Assembly: GCF_900460245.1 (NCBI RefSeq) | Contig: NZ_UHIP01000002.1 | Location: 992,001-1,056,000 of the forward strand | From: Vibrio fluvialis | GTDB lineage: Bacteria > Pseudomonadota > Gammaproteobacteria > Enterobacterales > Vibrionaceae | DNA: 64,000 bases | Direction of reading: 5' to 3' | Shown here: positions 35,263-43,111 of the stretch, in pieces | Position numbering within the stretch: the stretch's first letter is position 1 | Layout: each line of letters opens with the position of its first letter | Made by a program: the position numbers and the translations under genes | Notes under the pieces: generated by a model | What the model saw: the letters and a program-made list of their open reading frames with translations, nothing else | Databases searched by the model: none | What the model was told of the DNA's origin: nothing

Positions 35263-35293
35263 AAAAAAGGCTGCCCTCGGGCAGCCTTTTTTC
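35263..35293. terminator. Bidirectional terminator between rhlE and the TetR gene
   Basis: AAAAAAGGCTGCC / GGCAGCCTTTTTT with a four-base loop; the TetR stop codon touches the distal T-run. Confidence 0.93.
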
Positions 35294-36039
35294 TATTCTT
35301 CCGCTATCTCACACATTTGCGCGCACTGTTTTTCCCAGTTGTAGTCCAGATTGTAAACCAGATCCGTTACCGCCTTTGGTTGTAATACACTCTCTGAAGG
35401 TACATTAAATTTGTGCACCATAATGTCGTTAAACAGTTGCCAGTGGCGCAGCAGACAGACATCTAGATCGTCGGTTTCTTCGATAAAGGTCTCTCGCAAA
35501 AACGGCGTAAGGCTTGCAGCACCATGGGTGTACATAATCATCTGCCACTTCAGCTCCCAGATTTTAATTGGGGAATCCGGGTATTCAGTGTTGTATTGGT
35601 TGGATAAGTCTTCAATCAGACACTCCAGCTCACCGGCTGTATCAATGAAGTAGTCGAACAAGGCATCTTCCTGACGCACGGCATCGGCGATCAGTTGGAT
35701 AGGTTGTTTGACGATCAGACCATGAGCGAGCAGGCGCATGATAAAGGTATACAGTTTGACGTTCACCGGAGTGGTGTCGGGAATGTTGTCCAGCACCTTG
35801 CGAATGTAATGTTGCATGTAAAGGTGCAGACCATCACTGATGCTGTGCCAAATCTTCTCTTTGCTGCCAAAGTGATGACGAATGAGACTGTGCGATACGC
35901 CGGCCTTTTCACTGATATGACGCAGAGAAACCCGGGCATAGCCGAGCTCGCAGAACATTTCTGCTGCCACTTTTAAAATGTGATATCGGGTTTTCTGTGC
36001 ATCTTGAGCGCTGCGGCGCCCTTGTCTCTTTTCTGTCAT
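35293..36039 (-). CDS. TetR family transcriptional regulator
   Basis: 248 residues. Helix-turn-helix near the N-terminus: ILKVAAEMFCELGYARVSLRHISEKAGVSHSLIRHHFGSKEKIW, the standard TetR_N pattern, at about 20-65. The C-terminal ligand domain is long and helical (about 180 residues). Target and ligand are unknown. The gene has no divergent partner close by; it lies 94 bases upstream of the interrupted cytochrome gene on the same strand direction (cytochrome gene comes first in transcription order). Confidence 0.92.
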   Translation of the reverse strand: MTEKRQGRRSAQDAQKTRYHILKVAAEMFCELGYARVSLRHISEKAGVSHSLIRHHFGSKEKIWHSISDGLHLYMQHYIRKVLDNIPDTTPVNVKLYTFIMRLLAHGLIVKQPIQLIADAVRQEDALFDYFIDTAGELECLIEDLSNQYNTEYPDSPIKIWELKWQMIMYTHGAASLTPFLRETFIEETDDLDVCLLRHWQLFNDIMVHKFNVPSESVLQPKAVTDLVYNLDYNWEKQCAQMCEIAEE

Positions 36040-36133
36040 TGCTTCTTTTAGTCCACCTTGTCGGCCGTTGTTTTACCAGATCTGATCCGGAGTTTCACGG
36101 AAAAAAGCACAGTGATAGCGACTGTTTGCTCAT

Positions 36134-36445
36134 TTAATCGCCCTGTGAAGCATAAAATGCAGCAATGTCACGCAAGTCTTCATCATTGAGCTTTTGCAAC
36201 TGCGCTTGCATCATCTGCGCTAATGGCCCGGAACGTTCACCATTTTGGTAAGCCTTCATCGACGAAAACAGGTAGTTTTCGCTCTGGCCTTTGAGATTAG
36301 GGTAGCTTGAGTTAACGGCTTTTCCATCAGAGCCATGACAAAATATTCAACTTGGCGCCTTTTGCTGGCCAAGAACGGGATCGCCTTCAACGGCCTGAGC
36401 GTTGAGTGACACAAAGAGGACTGGGAAAAGTAGCCATAGGCGCAT
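36134..36445 (-). pseudogene. Class I cytochrome c gene interrupted by TGA at the first haem cysteine
   Basis: Read from ATG 36445 (GGAG upstream), the frame gives a signal peptide (MRLWLLFPVLFVSLNAQA), GDPVLGQQKAPS, then TGA as codon 33 (36347-36349), then IFCHGSDG, YPNLKGQSENYL and LRDIAAFYASQGD to TAA at 36134. Total 104 codons including stop. All cytochrome c553-like marks are there except the first Cys of CxxCH, which would be TGC; one base turns it into TGA. The downstream part keeps good coding character, so the mutation is recent, or a sequencing error, or the codon is read through. A selenocysteine reading is less likely since no convincing SECIS is seen. The product would have been a periplasmic electron carrier. 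Confidence 0.85.
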
Positions 36446-36510
36446 AATGGAATCTCCATGAAAAACTGCGCCTATTGTAAAGCTTCCCCTTAGGGGAAGC
36501 GCAAGAGGTT

Positions 36511-37515
36511 CTAGAGCAGAGCGGCTAACTCTGCGAGCAATTGGTCGATGTCGCTACGCGTCACGTCTTTATGCGTGACGAAGCGCACCGGATTGCCGGC
36601 AGACACCAGAATGCCTTTGTGTTTTAGCTGTTGGCAAATGGCGCTGATATCGACCTGACTGTCGAGTTTGGCAAAGACGATGTTGGTTTGTACGTGCTCT
36701 GGATTAACGTGAAAGCCCGGTAAAGCAGCCAAACCTTGTGCCAGATGTTGCGCGTTTTCATGGTCGGTCGCGAGCTGAGCAACCTGCTCGGTGAGTGCCA
36801 GTTTGCCAGCCGCTGCAAGAATCCCCGCCTGACGCATACCTCCGCCCAACATTTTGCGAATGCGACGTGCTTTTTGAATGAATTCGGCATTACCAAGCAA
36901 CAACGAGCCAATCGGCGCGCCAAGTCCTTTAGACAAACAGATCGTCATTGAATCAAAGTGCTGCGAGATTTCGCGAATATCGACATCCAGCGCCACGGCT
37001 GCATTGTAGACGCGTGCCCCGTCAAGATGCAGCTTAAGGTTGTGCTGATCGACAAATTCGCGCGCTTGTTTCAGATATTCCAATGGCAGCACTTTTCCGT
37101 TAATGGTGTTTTCCAGGCTCAGCAGGCGAGTACGGGCAAAGTGGAAATCATCCGGTTTGATGGCGGCTTTGAGCTTGGCAAAATCCAGAGTGCCGTCCGG
37201 ATTGTTTTCAATCGGTTGCGGCTGAATAGAACCCAGGACGGCCGCGCCGCCGGCTTCATATTTGTAGTTGTGGGCTTGCTGGCCGCACAGATACTCGTCG
37301 CCGCGTTCACAGTGAGACATCAAACCAAGCAGGTTGGCCTGCGTACCGGATGTGGTAAACAGCGCCGCTTCAAAACCATGACGCTCAGCGGCCCAGCATT
37401 CGAGCTCATTAACCGTCGGGTCATCCCCATAGACATCATCTCCCACTTCCGCGTTGGCCATGGCATCCCGCATCGCCTGAGTTGGTCGGGTCACAGTATC
37501 AGAACGAAAATCCAT
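36511..37515 (-). CDS. ltaE: Low-specificity L-threonine aldolase
   Basis: PLP enzyme splitting threonine and allo-threonine into glycine and acetaldehyde. 334 residues from ATG 37515 with AAGGAG upstream, matching E. coli LtaE in length; upstream in-frame codons were rejected. Blocks: MDFRSDTVTRPTQAMRDAM, VGDDVYGDDPTVNELE, TTSGTQANLLGL, HLDGARVYNA (Asp-Arg PLP contacts), SKGLGAP with PLP lysine Lys196, and RMLGGGMRQAG-like RKMLGGGMRQAG. Placed 22 bases after the NUDIX gene, so probably an operon. Confidence 0.96.
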   Translation of the reverse strand: MDFRSDTVTRPTQAMRDAMANAEVGDDVYGDDPTVNELECWAAERHGFEAALFTTSGTQANLLGLMSHCERGDEYLCGQQAHNYKYEAGGAAVLGSIQPQPIENNPDGTLDFAKLKAAIKPDDFHFARTRLLSLENTINGKVLPLEYLKQAREFVDQHNLKLHLDGARVYNAAVALDVDIREISQHFDSMTICLSKGLGAPIGSLLLGNAEFIQKARRIRKMLGGGMRQAGILAAAGKLALTEQVAQLATDHENAQHLAQGLAALPGFHVNPEHVQTNIVFAKLDSQVDISAICQQLKHKGILVSAGNPVRFVTHKDVTRSDIDQLLAELAALL

Positions 37516-37537
37516 CTCTACTCCTTGTCTCGATTTT

Positions 37538-38053
37538 TTACAGATAGCCACAAAGCTTGGCTTTACTTAAACACGCGATGGTTTTGGAATCGCTGATTTC
37601 ACCTTCAATGATCTTTTGTTCCAGCTCGTGAATCGACAATTCCAGTACTTCGATTACTTCATCGTCGTCGCATTCAAAACGGGCGGTTTTGCTGAGCTGT
37701 TTCGCGACATAAAGGTACTGAATTTCGTCGCAGAACCCGGCCAGTGGTGTGACTTGGCCAAGTTCGATAAATTGGCTGGCGCTGTAGCCCGTCTCTTCTT
37801 CCAGTTCGCGTTGAGCGCAGGCCAGTGGCTGCTCACCTTTCTCGATGGTACCGGCTGGCAGTTCCAGTAACCATTTTTTCAAAGAGGGACGGAACTGACG
37901 GATCACGACCACTTTGTTGTCTGTTGTGACAGGCAGGATCACCGCAGCGCCCGGGTGTTCAATCGTGGTGTGCGTTACGGTTCGCCCGTTCGGCAGTTGC
38001 ACCTCTTCTTCAATCAGAGAAATGGTTTTCCAGGTGTGTATGGTTTTGCTCAT
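37538..38053 (-). CDS. NUDIX hydrolase, ADP-ribose pyrophosphatase-like
   Basis: 171 residues from ATG 38053; an ATG at 38143 would add 30 non-family residues. The NUDIX box GTIEKGEQPLACAQRELEEETGY (68-90) fits Gx5Ex7REUxEExGU, with the acidic triplet that binds Mg2+. The N-terminal SLIEEEVQLPNGRTVTHTTIEHPGAAVILP and the FRPSLKKWLLELPAG block resemble NudF/NudK-type enzymes that act on ADP-ribose or GDP-mannose; the substrate needs a test. Upstream of ltaE and likely transcribed with it. Confidence 0.9.
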   Translation of the reverse strand: MSKTIHTWKTISLIEEEVQLPNGRTVTHTTIEHPGAAVILPVTTDNKVVVIRQFRPSLKKWLLELPAGTIEKGEQPLACAQRELEEETGYSASQFIELGQVTPLAGFCDEIQYLYVAKQLSKTARFECDDDEVIEVLELSIHELEQKIIEGEISDSKTIACLSKAKLCGYL

Positions 38054-38479
38054 GCAAATAATCTTCAGGTTGGGTGAGAGCCGCGTTTGGTTATTAATAG
38101 CATTGTTTATTAATATCAAAGAGTTGCTATTCGCGACTGTCATGAATCAGTGTAGGAATCTGTCTGTTTCCACCTTAACTCAATTTGTTTTCATAACCCA
38201 AACACTATCTGATGGGATTGTGTTATACGTGCGGTGATTGGTCGTTCTGCGTCCGATGTGAAGCAGTGAGGTTAAAGTGGCACTTAGTCCTTGTTTGTAT
38301 TAGGGTTAATTAGTGAGCTAACTCTCAAATCTGCAAACATTGATTCCGTGATATTTCAGGGAAAGGAGATCTGATATAAGGATGCGTTCAGATAAAAATA
38401 CACTTGTAACAAAGTGATAACAAATGTATAAGTCTTTCTACTATTATTCTAATGTCCAAGCCTGCCGTGGAGCGATTCT
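38054..38479. other. Gene-free divergent region between the NUDIX gene and ravA
   Basis: About 425 bases. A good candidate promoter for ravA-viaA lies at 38404-38432. A 12-codon frame with stop, starting at ATG 38382 (MRSDKNTLVTK) behind GGAG, is too short to support. No terminator or strong palindrome otherwise. Confidence 0.5.
38404..38432 (+). promoter_or_regulatory. Candidate sigma-70 promoter of ravA-viaA
   Basis: TTGTAA (38404-38409), 17 bases, TATAAG (38427-38432). Spacing is optimal and each hexamer differs from consensus by one or two bases. It would give a leader of about 40 bases before the ravA ATG. Confidence 0.5.
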
Positions 38480-40135
38480 ATGATCAATCCGTCTTCTGCC
38501 TCTCACGCACAAAAGGCGCTTCTCTCAGAACGTATCAATAAATTAGCCAAAGCCCTGTCTGATGGCGTGTACGAACGTGAAAGTACCATCAAATTGTGTC
38601 TTCTTGCCGCTTTGTCCGGTGAGAGTGTATTTCTGCTCGGTCCTCCGGGCATTGCCAAAAGTTTAATCGCCAAACGACTGATCCAAGCGTTCGATAACAG
38701 CAGCTATTTCGAATATCTGATGACTCGCTTTTCCACGCCGGAAGAGGTGTTTGGTCCACTCAGTATCCAAGAGCTTAAAGACAACGGTCGTTACGTGCGT
38801 CTGACGCAAGGTTACTTGCCTACCGCGCAAGTGGTGTTTCTGGATGAAATCTGGAAAGCCGGCCCGGCAATCCTCAATACGCTATTGACCGTCGTTAACG
38901 AAAAAACGTTCAAAAACGGTAGCGATATCGAACGCGTGCCGATGCGCCTTTTGGTTTCTGCATCCAACGAATTGCCGGATGAAGACAGTGGCCTTGAAGC
39001 CTTGTATGACCGCATGCTGGTACGTGTGTTCGTTAACCGCATTCAAAACAAGCAGAACTTTAAATCCATGCTGACCGTCGGTACGCCGCAGGAAGCGCGT
39101 ATTCCTGACGGGCTGGCGATCACTGACGAAGAGTATCATCAATGGCAGTCTCAACTGGATAAGCTGGAGCTGAGTGATGATGTGTTTGAGAAGCTGTATC
39201 AGCTGAAAAATATGCTGGAGAAGGCGGTTGAGGATAGCCATCTGCCACAAGCCGATGTGTATGTGTCTGACCGCCGTTGGAAAAAAGCAGTGAAGCTGCT
39301 CAAAGCCAGCGCGTTCTTTAATGGTCGCGATGCGATCAATCCGCTCGATTTGCTGCTGTTACAAGACTGTCTGTGGAACAGCCCGGAATCGCGTGAAGTG
39401 GTGCGCGAAGTGATTCGCGAGTTTGCGCTGCGCTATGCATTTGACCAACTTGAGGTCGAGCAGCAAATCGAACTGTGCCGCGAAGAGCTCACCGCGATTC
39501 AGGATGAGCTGGAATCTGAATTCGGCATGATGTTGTCGATGGAAACCTCAACCGGTCTTATCAAAAAGCAATTCCACCAATATGACATCAGCAACGCTAA
39601 AAGCTACAAAGTCGGTTCGGCGTATGACTTGGTGAAACTGGTCTTGCTGCAAAGCAACATGTCGGTTTCAGAGTCGGAGAAAGGTGACAGTCGCTGGGTA
39701 TACGTGCCGAAGAACGAACTGGAGCGCGTGATCAAAGAAGGCCGTGGCGATGTGTATGGTTACGTCAATCAGAACACCAACCTGTGCCGTCTGCGTTTTG
39801 ATGTGGATGCAAGCAACAATCTGGTGATCAAAGACATTGCCAACCGTTCGGTGCTGGTGTCACTGGTCACAGCGCAAGGTCTGGACGCTTCTTTGTATCA
39901 GGATTGGTTGGTCAAGGCCGAGCAGGCAGTGACGCAACTGCAGCATGCTGAGCACCACTTGCGTAAAGTTCGTTCTAAATTCCACGGCGCGCTGCCACAC
40001 AACTTTATCGATCCGGAACTGCCGACCGCAATGGAAGCGACATTGCAGCAGCTTCAGCAGCAGCTCGATGGCACTCAGACCGAGTGCGAGAAAAGCGTGC
40101 AGCGTTTTCGCAATCTTGACCAATTCTTCTCGTAG
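38480..40135 (+). CDS. ravA: MoxR-family AAA+ ATPase RavA
   Basis: 551 residues. Walker A GPPGIAKS at 54-61, Walker B VVFLDEI at 118-124, sensor SASNELP, and the arginine-rich C-terminal triple-helical and LARA-like region. In E. coli RavA works with ViaA, binds the lysine decarboxylase LdcI and affects respiratory complexes and aminoglycoside sensitivity. No LdcI gene is in the window. GGAGCG precedes ATG 38480. viaA starts nine bases after its stop. Confidence 0.93.
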   Translation: MINPSSASHAQKALLSERINKLAKALSDGVYERESTIKLCLLAALSGESVFLLGPPGIAKSLIAKRLIQAFDNSSYFEYLMTRFSTPEEVFGPLSIQELKDNGRYVRLTQGYLPTAQVVFLDEIWKAGPAILNTLLTVVNEKTFKNGSDIERVPMRLLVSASNELPDEDSGLEALYDRMLVRVFVNRIQNKQNFKSMLTVGTPQEARIPDGLAITDEEYHQWQSQLDKLELSDDVFEKLYQLKNMLEKAVEDSHLPQADVYVSDRRWKKAVKLLKASAFFNGRDAINPLDLLLLQDCLWNSPESREVVREVIREFALRYAFDQLEVEQQIELCREELTAIQDELESEFGMMLSMETSTGLIKKQFHQYDISNAKSYKVGSAYDLVKLVLLQSNMSVSESEKGDSRWVYVPKNELERVIKEGRGDVYGYVNQNTNLCRLRFDVDASNNLVIKDIANRSVLVSLVTAQGLDASLYQDWLVKAEQAVTQLQHAEHHLRKVRSKFHGALPHNFIDPELPTAMEATLQQLQQQLDGTQTECEKSVQRFRNLDQFFS

Positions 40136-40144
40136 GTGGCCTGA

Positions 40145-41590
40145 ATGCTCGGTGTAGACGGACTGAACCTCGCGCTGATGATTGCTGACTCCGGGATCAT
40201 TGATACAGCGGTCAGCGATTTAATGGGTCGTTCTCAGGTCATGATGATGGCAGAAAGCCGTGGCGTAAAATCGTCGGTGAAAAGCCATCTGCTCAAATGG
40301 CGCGGTAGCGTGAAAAAACGCATAACCCGCGTGTGCGAAACCGAGCGTTTTCAGCAAGAATTAGGACTCTATCAGGAAGTGATTCACTGGGATGAAGAGA
40401 CCTTCTTTGAACGCATCCCTGACGTGGTGAAAAAGCTGGAATGGCATTCGGCGTTCTATTTGCCCGCCCGCCGTCTGCTGGAAAAAAACAAAGGCATTCA
40501 CAACCCTATGTTTGCTCATTTCTTTTGCGATCAGTGGTACAAGTCGCTGTCTGATGCCATTCGTCAGGCGCAGATTCTCGAGCTGGAAGCCAACAAAGAA
40601 AAGCTGCTGGCCGATCTCTACCAGCGCATGGAAACCATCCGTAATATGGACAAGGTGACCGAATCGGGTGACGAGGCCAGTGTCGGGCGCTTGTGGGATA
40701 TGGCGGCTGCCAAGCTGAGTCGCGGTGATATCTCGGTGATGAAACGTCACGCGGAGTTTCTCAAAAAGAATCAGGGATTGCAGGAAATTGCTGAACAGTT
40801 AGGTCGTATGGCCAGCGATATTGATGATCCGGATCTTAATCGTGCGCCAGCCGAAGAGCTGCAAATGGTGGAAGAGAAATCTGATGAGGCGACCGATGAC
40901 ATCGTCGGCATTCATGAAAGTGACGATTTAAACAAGCTGCTGCCCAACGAAACCATGTTTCTGGCTTATCCTGAGCTGGAAGTGGTGTTCTACAAACATT
41001 TGGTCGACAAACGTTTGATGAACTATCGCATGCAGGGTAAATCACGCACGCTGCGCAAAGTGCGTGCTCACCGGCCGGATAACAAGCAGGCCGATATTGA
41101 GAAAGGTCCGTTCATTGTGTGTGTTGATGCTTCCGGTTCGATGAACGGGTTTCCTGAGCAATGCGCCAAAGCGATGGCTTATGCCCTGATGCAGATTGCG
41201 CTGGCCGAAGATCGCGACTGCTTTGTGATGCTGTTTTCGACTGAACACATTACCTATGAACTGACCCGACAGGACGGTCTGCGTGAAGCGAGCGATTTTC
41301 TCAGTTACGCGTTTCACGGCGGCACCGATCTTGAACCTGTGATGCTCAAATCCATTGAGTTGATGGAGGGGGGCCGCTACAAAAACGCCGATATGGTGGT
41401 GATTTCCGATTTCATCGCGCCAAAACAGGACGAAGAAATTCTGGCCAAAGTACAGCTTCTGAAGCAGAAAAAGAACCGCTTTCATGCCATCAGTTTGTCC
41501 AAATATGGCAACCCTGAGCTGATGAGTATGTTTGATCACTGCTGGCACTATCATCCTAATCTGGTCGGGCGCTTAATGCGCAAGTGGTGA
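40145..41590 (+). CDS. viaA: VWA-domain protein ViaA
   Basis: 481 residues. The C-terminal VWA domain has the MIDAS motif DASGS at 328-332 and a further TDLEPV Thr/Asp pair. The N-terminal 300 residues are helical, with the family pattern MLGVDGLNLALMIADSGII. ViaA is the partner of RavA; the nine-base gap makes this a two-gene operon. No signal peptide, so the VWA domain is cytoplasmic, as known in E. coli. Confidence 0.93.
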   Translation: MLGVDGLNLALMIADSGIIDTAVSDLMGRSQVMMMAESRGVKSSVKSHLLKWRGSVKKRITRVCETERFQQELGLYQEVIHWDEETFFERIPDVVKKLEWHSAFYLPARRLLEKNKGIHNPMFAHFFCDQWYKSLSDAIRQAQILELEANKEKLLADLYQRMETIRNMDKVTESGDEASVGRLWDMAAAKLSRGDISVMKRHAEFLKKNQGLQEIAEQLGRMASDIDDPDLNRAPAEELQMVEEKSDEATDDIVGIHESDDLNKLLPNETMFLAYPELEVVFYKHLVDKRLMNYRMQGKSRTLRKVRAHRPDNKQADIEKGPFIVCVDASGSMNGFPEQCAKAMAYALMQIALAEDRDCFVMLFSTEHITYELTRQDGLREASDFLSYAFHGGTDLEPVMLKSIELMEGGRYKNADMVVISDFIAPKQDEEILAKVQLLKQKKNRFHAISLSKYGNPELMSMFDHCWHYHPNLVGRLMRKW

Positions 41591-41678
41591 GATAACGCGT
41601 TTCAGGCGGCTTGAGCGCTGAAGAACTGGTCAATCTGGTGTAAATCTCAGCAGGCAAACTAAAAAAGTATTTTTTTGT

Positions 41679-41706
41679 TTGACTCTCGTCGCTCAATCCG
41701 TAAAGT
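41679..41706 (+). promoter_or_regulatory. Promoter of the tRNA-Cys gene
   Basis: TTGACT (41679-41684), 16 bases, TAAAGT (41701-41706), followed by a G/C-containing discriminator typical of stable RNA genes. A small hairpin CGGGG-AACG-CCCCG (41722-41735) lies in the 5' leader. Confidence 0.6.
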
Positions 41707-41752
41707 GTGCAGCGAACGCAACGGGGAACGCCCCGAATGATGTTCAAGGTAA

Positions 41753-41826
41753 GGCGCGTTGGCAGAGTGGCCATGCAGCGGATTGCAAATCCGTGAACCT
41801 CGGTTCGACTCCGGGACGCGCCTCCA
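41753..41826 (+). tRNA. tRNA-Cys (GCA)
   Basis: 74 bases. Acceptor GGCGCG / CGCGCC, anticodon arm GGATTGCAAATCC with loop TTGCAAA and anticodon GCA, T arm with GGTTCGACTCC, encoded TCCA end. All arms fold without mismatches that matter. Single gene with its own promoter and terminator rather than in the usual Gly-Cys-Leu cluster. Confidence 0.97.
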
Positions 41827-41851
41827 TTCTCTCCTTGAATATCAATTCCTA

Positions 41852-41875
41852 GCCAGCTTAATGCTGGTTTTTTTA
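41852..41875 (+). terminator. Terminator of the tRNA-Cys transcript
   Basis: CCAGC-TTAAT-GCTGG followed by seven Ts. Confidence 0.88.
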
Positions 41876-41950
41876 TGCCTGAAATTCGGCGCTTCACGGA
41901 TTCTTGTTTGAATACGACGACCCGCTAAAGGTCGAATCGCCGTATTGTCT

Positions 41951-43006
41951 TTACTTCTCTGCCTGCGACTCACTATCAAAGTAATCTTTCACTGCTTGCG
42001 CCTGGTTCGCATCAATTTGCATTTGCGGCCAACGTTTGGCTTTATTGATCACCATGTTGAGGTAGTCGCTATCTGGCGCCAGTTGGCTACCGAGCCTAGA
42101 GTTGAGTGCCTGATAATTGGCAACGACTTGGTCACGGTTCAATTTGCCCGGTGAGAGATCCAACTGATAGCCGCGAAACAGCCACTGCAACCCTTGATAA
42201 ACCGCCGGATGATAGACCGAGTGGTGATCGTCGTTTTCGTAGTAGTGGAAAGTGACATCCAGATTGGCTGCCGGGTGAGCGTTGACGCTCTCAGCGAAGG
42301 CTTTGAGATGATCGCGGTGAAAGGCTGAGCGGCCAAAACCTGGCGTGTAGGGGTTATTGGCGACGGCGATGTACAGCGAAGAGCGGTGTTTGAGCGGCGT
42401 AATCAACGCATGTTCAATGCGCTGATAGTTGCTTGGGTAGTCAAACCATAGGCTGGCATCAATGGAGATATAGCCCTGAAAAGCGCCTTTGTCGCGCGCC
42501 ACAGAGTCGAGTGCGAGCAGCCCGCCTAAAGAGTGCCCCACTAACAGGTTGGGTGCAGTGGTACGAAATTGGCGTTCAATGTCTGGGCGCAGTTCCTGAG
42601 TCAGATATTGCAGGAATTTAGGTCCGCCTCCGGTATGCGCATAGCTCGGACCTGCTGATTCGCCATTGGGGAGTTGAGTGGTATGGCTGGGGGTGTAATC
42701 ACGCATACGATCCGTATTGTGTATGGCGACGATGATCATCGCCGGTATCGCAGGCGTCAGGCCGGAACGAAATGAATGGACGATCCCCGCAACCTGCAAC
42801 AGGCGCTGATCGCCATCGAGCAGATACAGTACCGGAAAATGCTGATTGGGATAGCGAGCATACTCTTGTGGTAAATAGACGCTGTATTGGCGGTCTTCGT
42901 TGAGCAGCGACGAGTGATGAGTGTATAGCTGAGCGTAGTTGAGCGGAGCTGATTGGGCAGATGACAAGCTCAGCAAGGCGGCGAACGTCGTGATGATTTT
43001 CTTCAT
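41951..43006 (-). CDS. Secreted alpha/beta-hydrolase esterase, probable ferric-siderophore esterase
   Basis: 351 residues from ATG 43006 with a signal peptide (MKKIITTFAALLSLSSAQSA). Esterase-D / Fes-like fold: VYLPQEY, PVLYLLDGDQ oxyanion region, GHSLGG with nucleophile Ser159, and a late ENDDHHSVYHP with a candidate catalytic His. Placed directly downstream of a TonB siderophore receptor, so it may cut the siderophore backbone in the periplasm, like IroE or PfeE. That substrate is inference from context. A strong terminator between the two genes suggests reduced or independent expression. An upstream in-frame start at 43075 would run through that terminator and hide the signal peptide; rejected. 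Confidence 0.88.
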   Translation of the reverse strand: MKKIITTFAALLSLSSAQSAPLNYAQLYTHHSSLLNEDRQYSVYLPQEYARYPNQHFPVLYLLDGDQRLLQVAGIVHSFRSGLTPAIPAMIIVAIHNTDRMRDYTPSHTTQLPNGESAGPSYAHTGGGPKFLQYLTQELRPDIERQFRTTAPNLLVGHSLGGLLALDSVARDKGAFQGYISIDASLWFDYPSNYQRIEHALITPLKHRSSLYIAVANNPYTPGFGRSAFHRDHLKAFAESVNAHPAANLDVTFHYYENDDHHSVYHPAVYQGLQWLFRGYQLDLSPGKLNRDQVVANYQALNSRLGSQLAPDSDYLNMVINKAKRWPQMQIDANQAQAVKDYFDSESQAEK

Positions 43007-43037
43007 AAACAGATGGGTTCCAGTGTAAATCAGTGCG

Positions 43038-43071
43038 AAAACCCAATCGGAGTCAACACCGATTGGGTTTT
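43038..43071 (-). terminator. Terminator between the TonB receptor and the esterase
   Basis: AAAACCCAATCGG / CCGATTGGGTTTT, 13 perfect pairs and an eight-base loop, with T-runs in both directions. It ends most receptor transcripts before the esterase gene. Confidence 0.88.
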
Positions 43072-43111
43072 GCAATCAAGAAGAGCAGGGCTATCGCCCT
43101 GCAGACAGGCG

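Noticed and set aside
36347..36349. Selenocysteine codon in the cytochrome c
   Set aside because: The bases after TGA give only a weak four-pair stem with no typical SECIS apical loop; a point mutation is simpler.
38382..38417. Short 12-codon frame (with stop) upstream of ravA
   Set aside because: GGAG lies before it, but it spans the candidate ravA promoter -35, so it would not be transcribed from that promoter.
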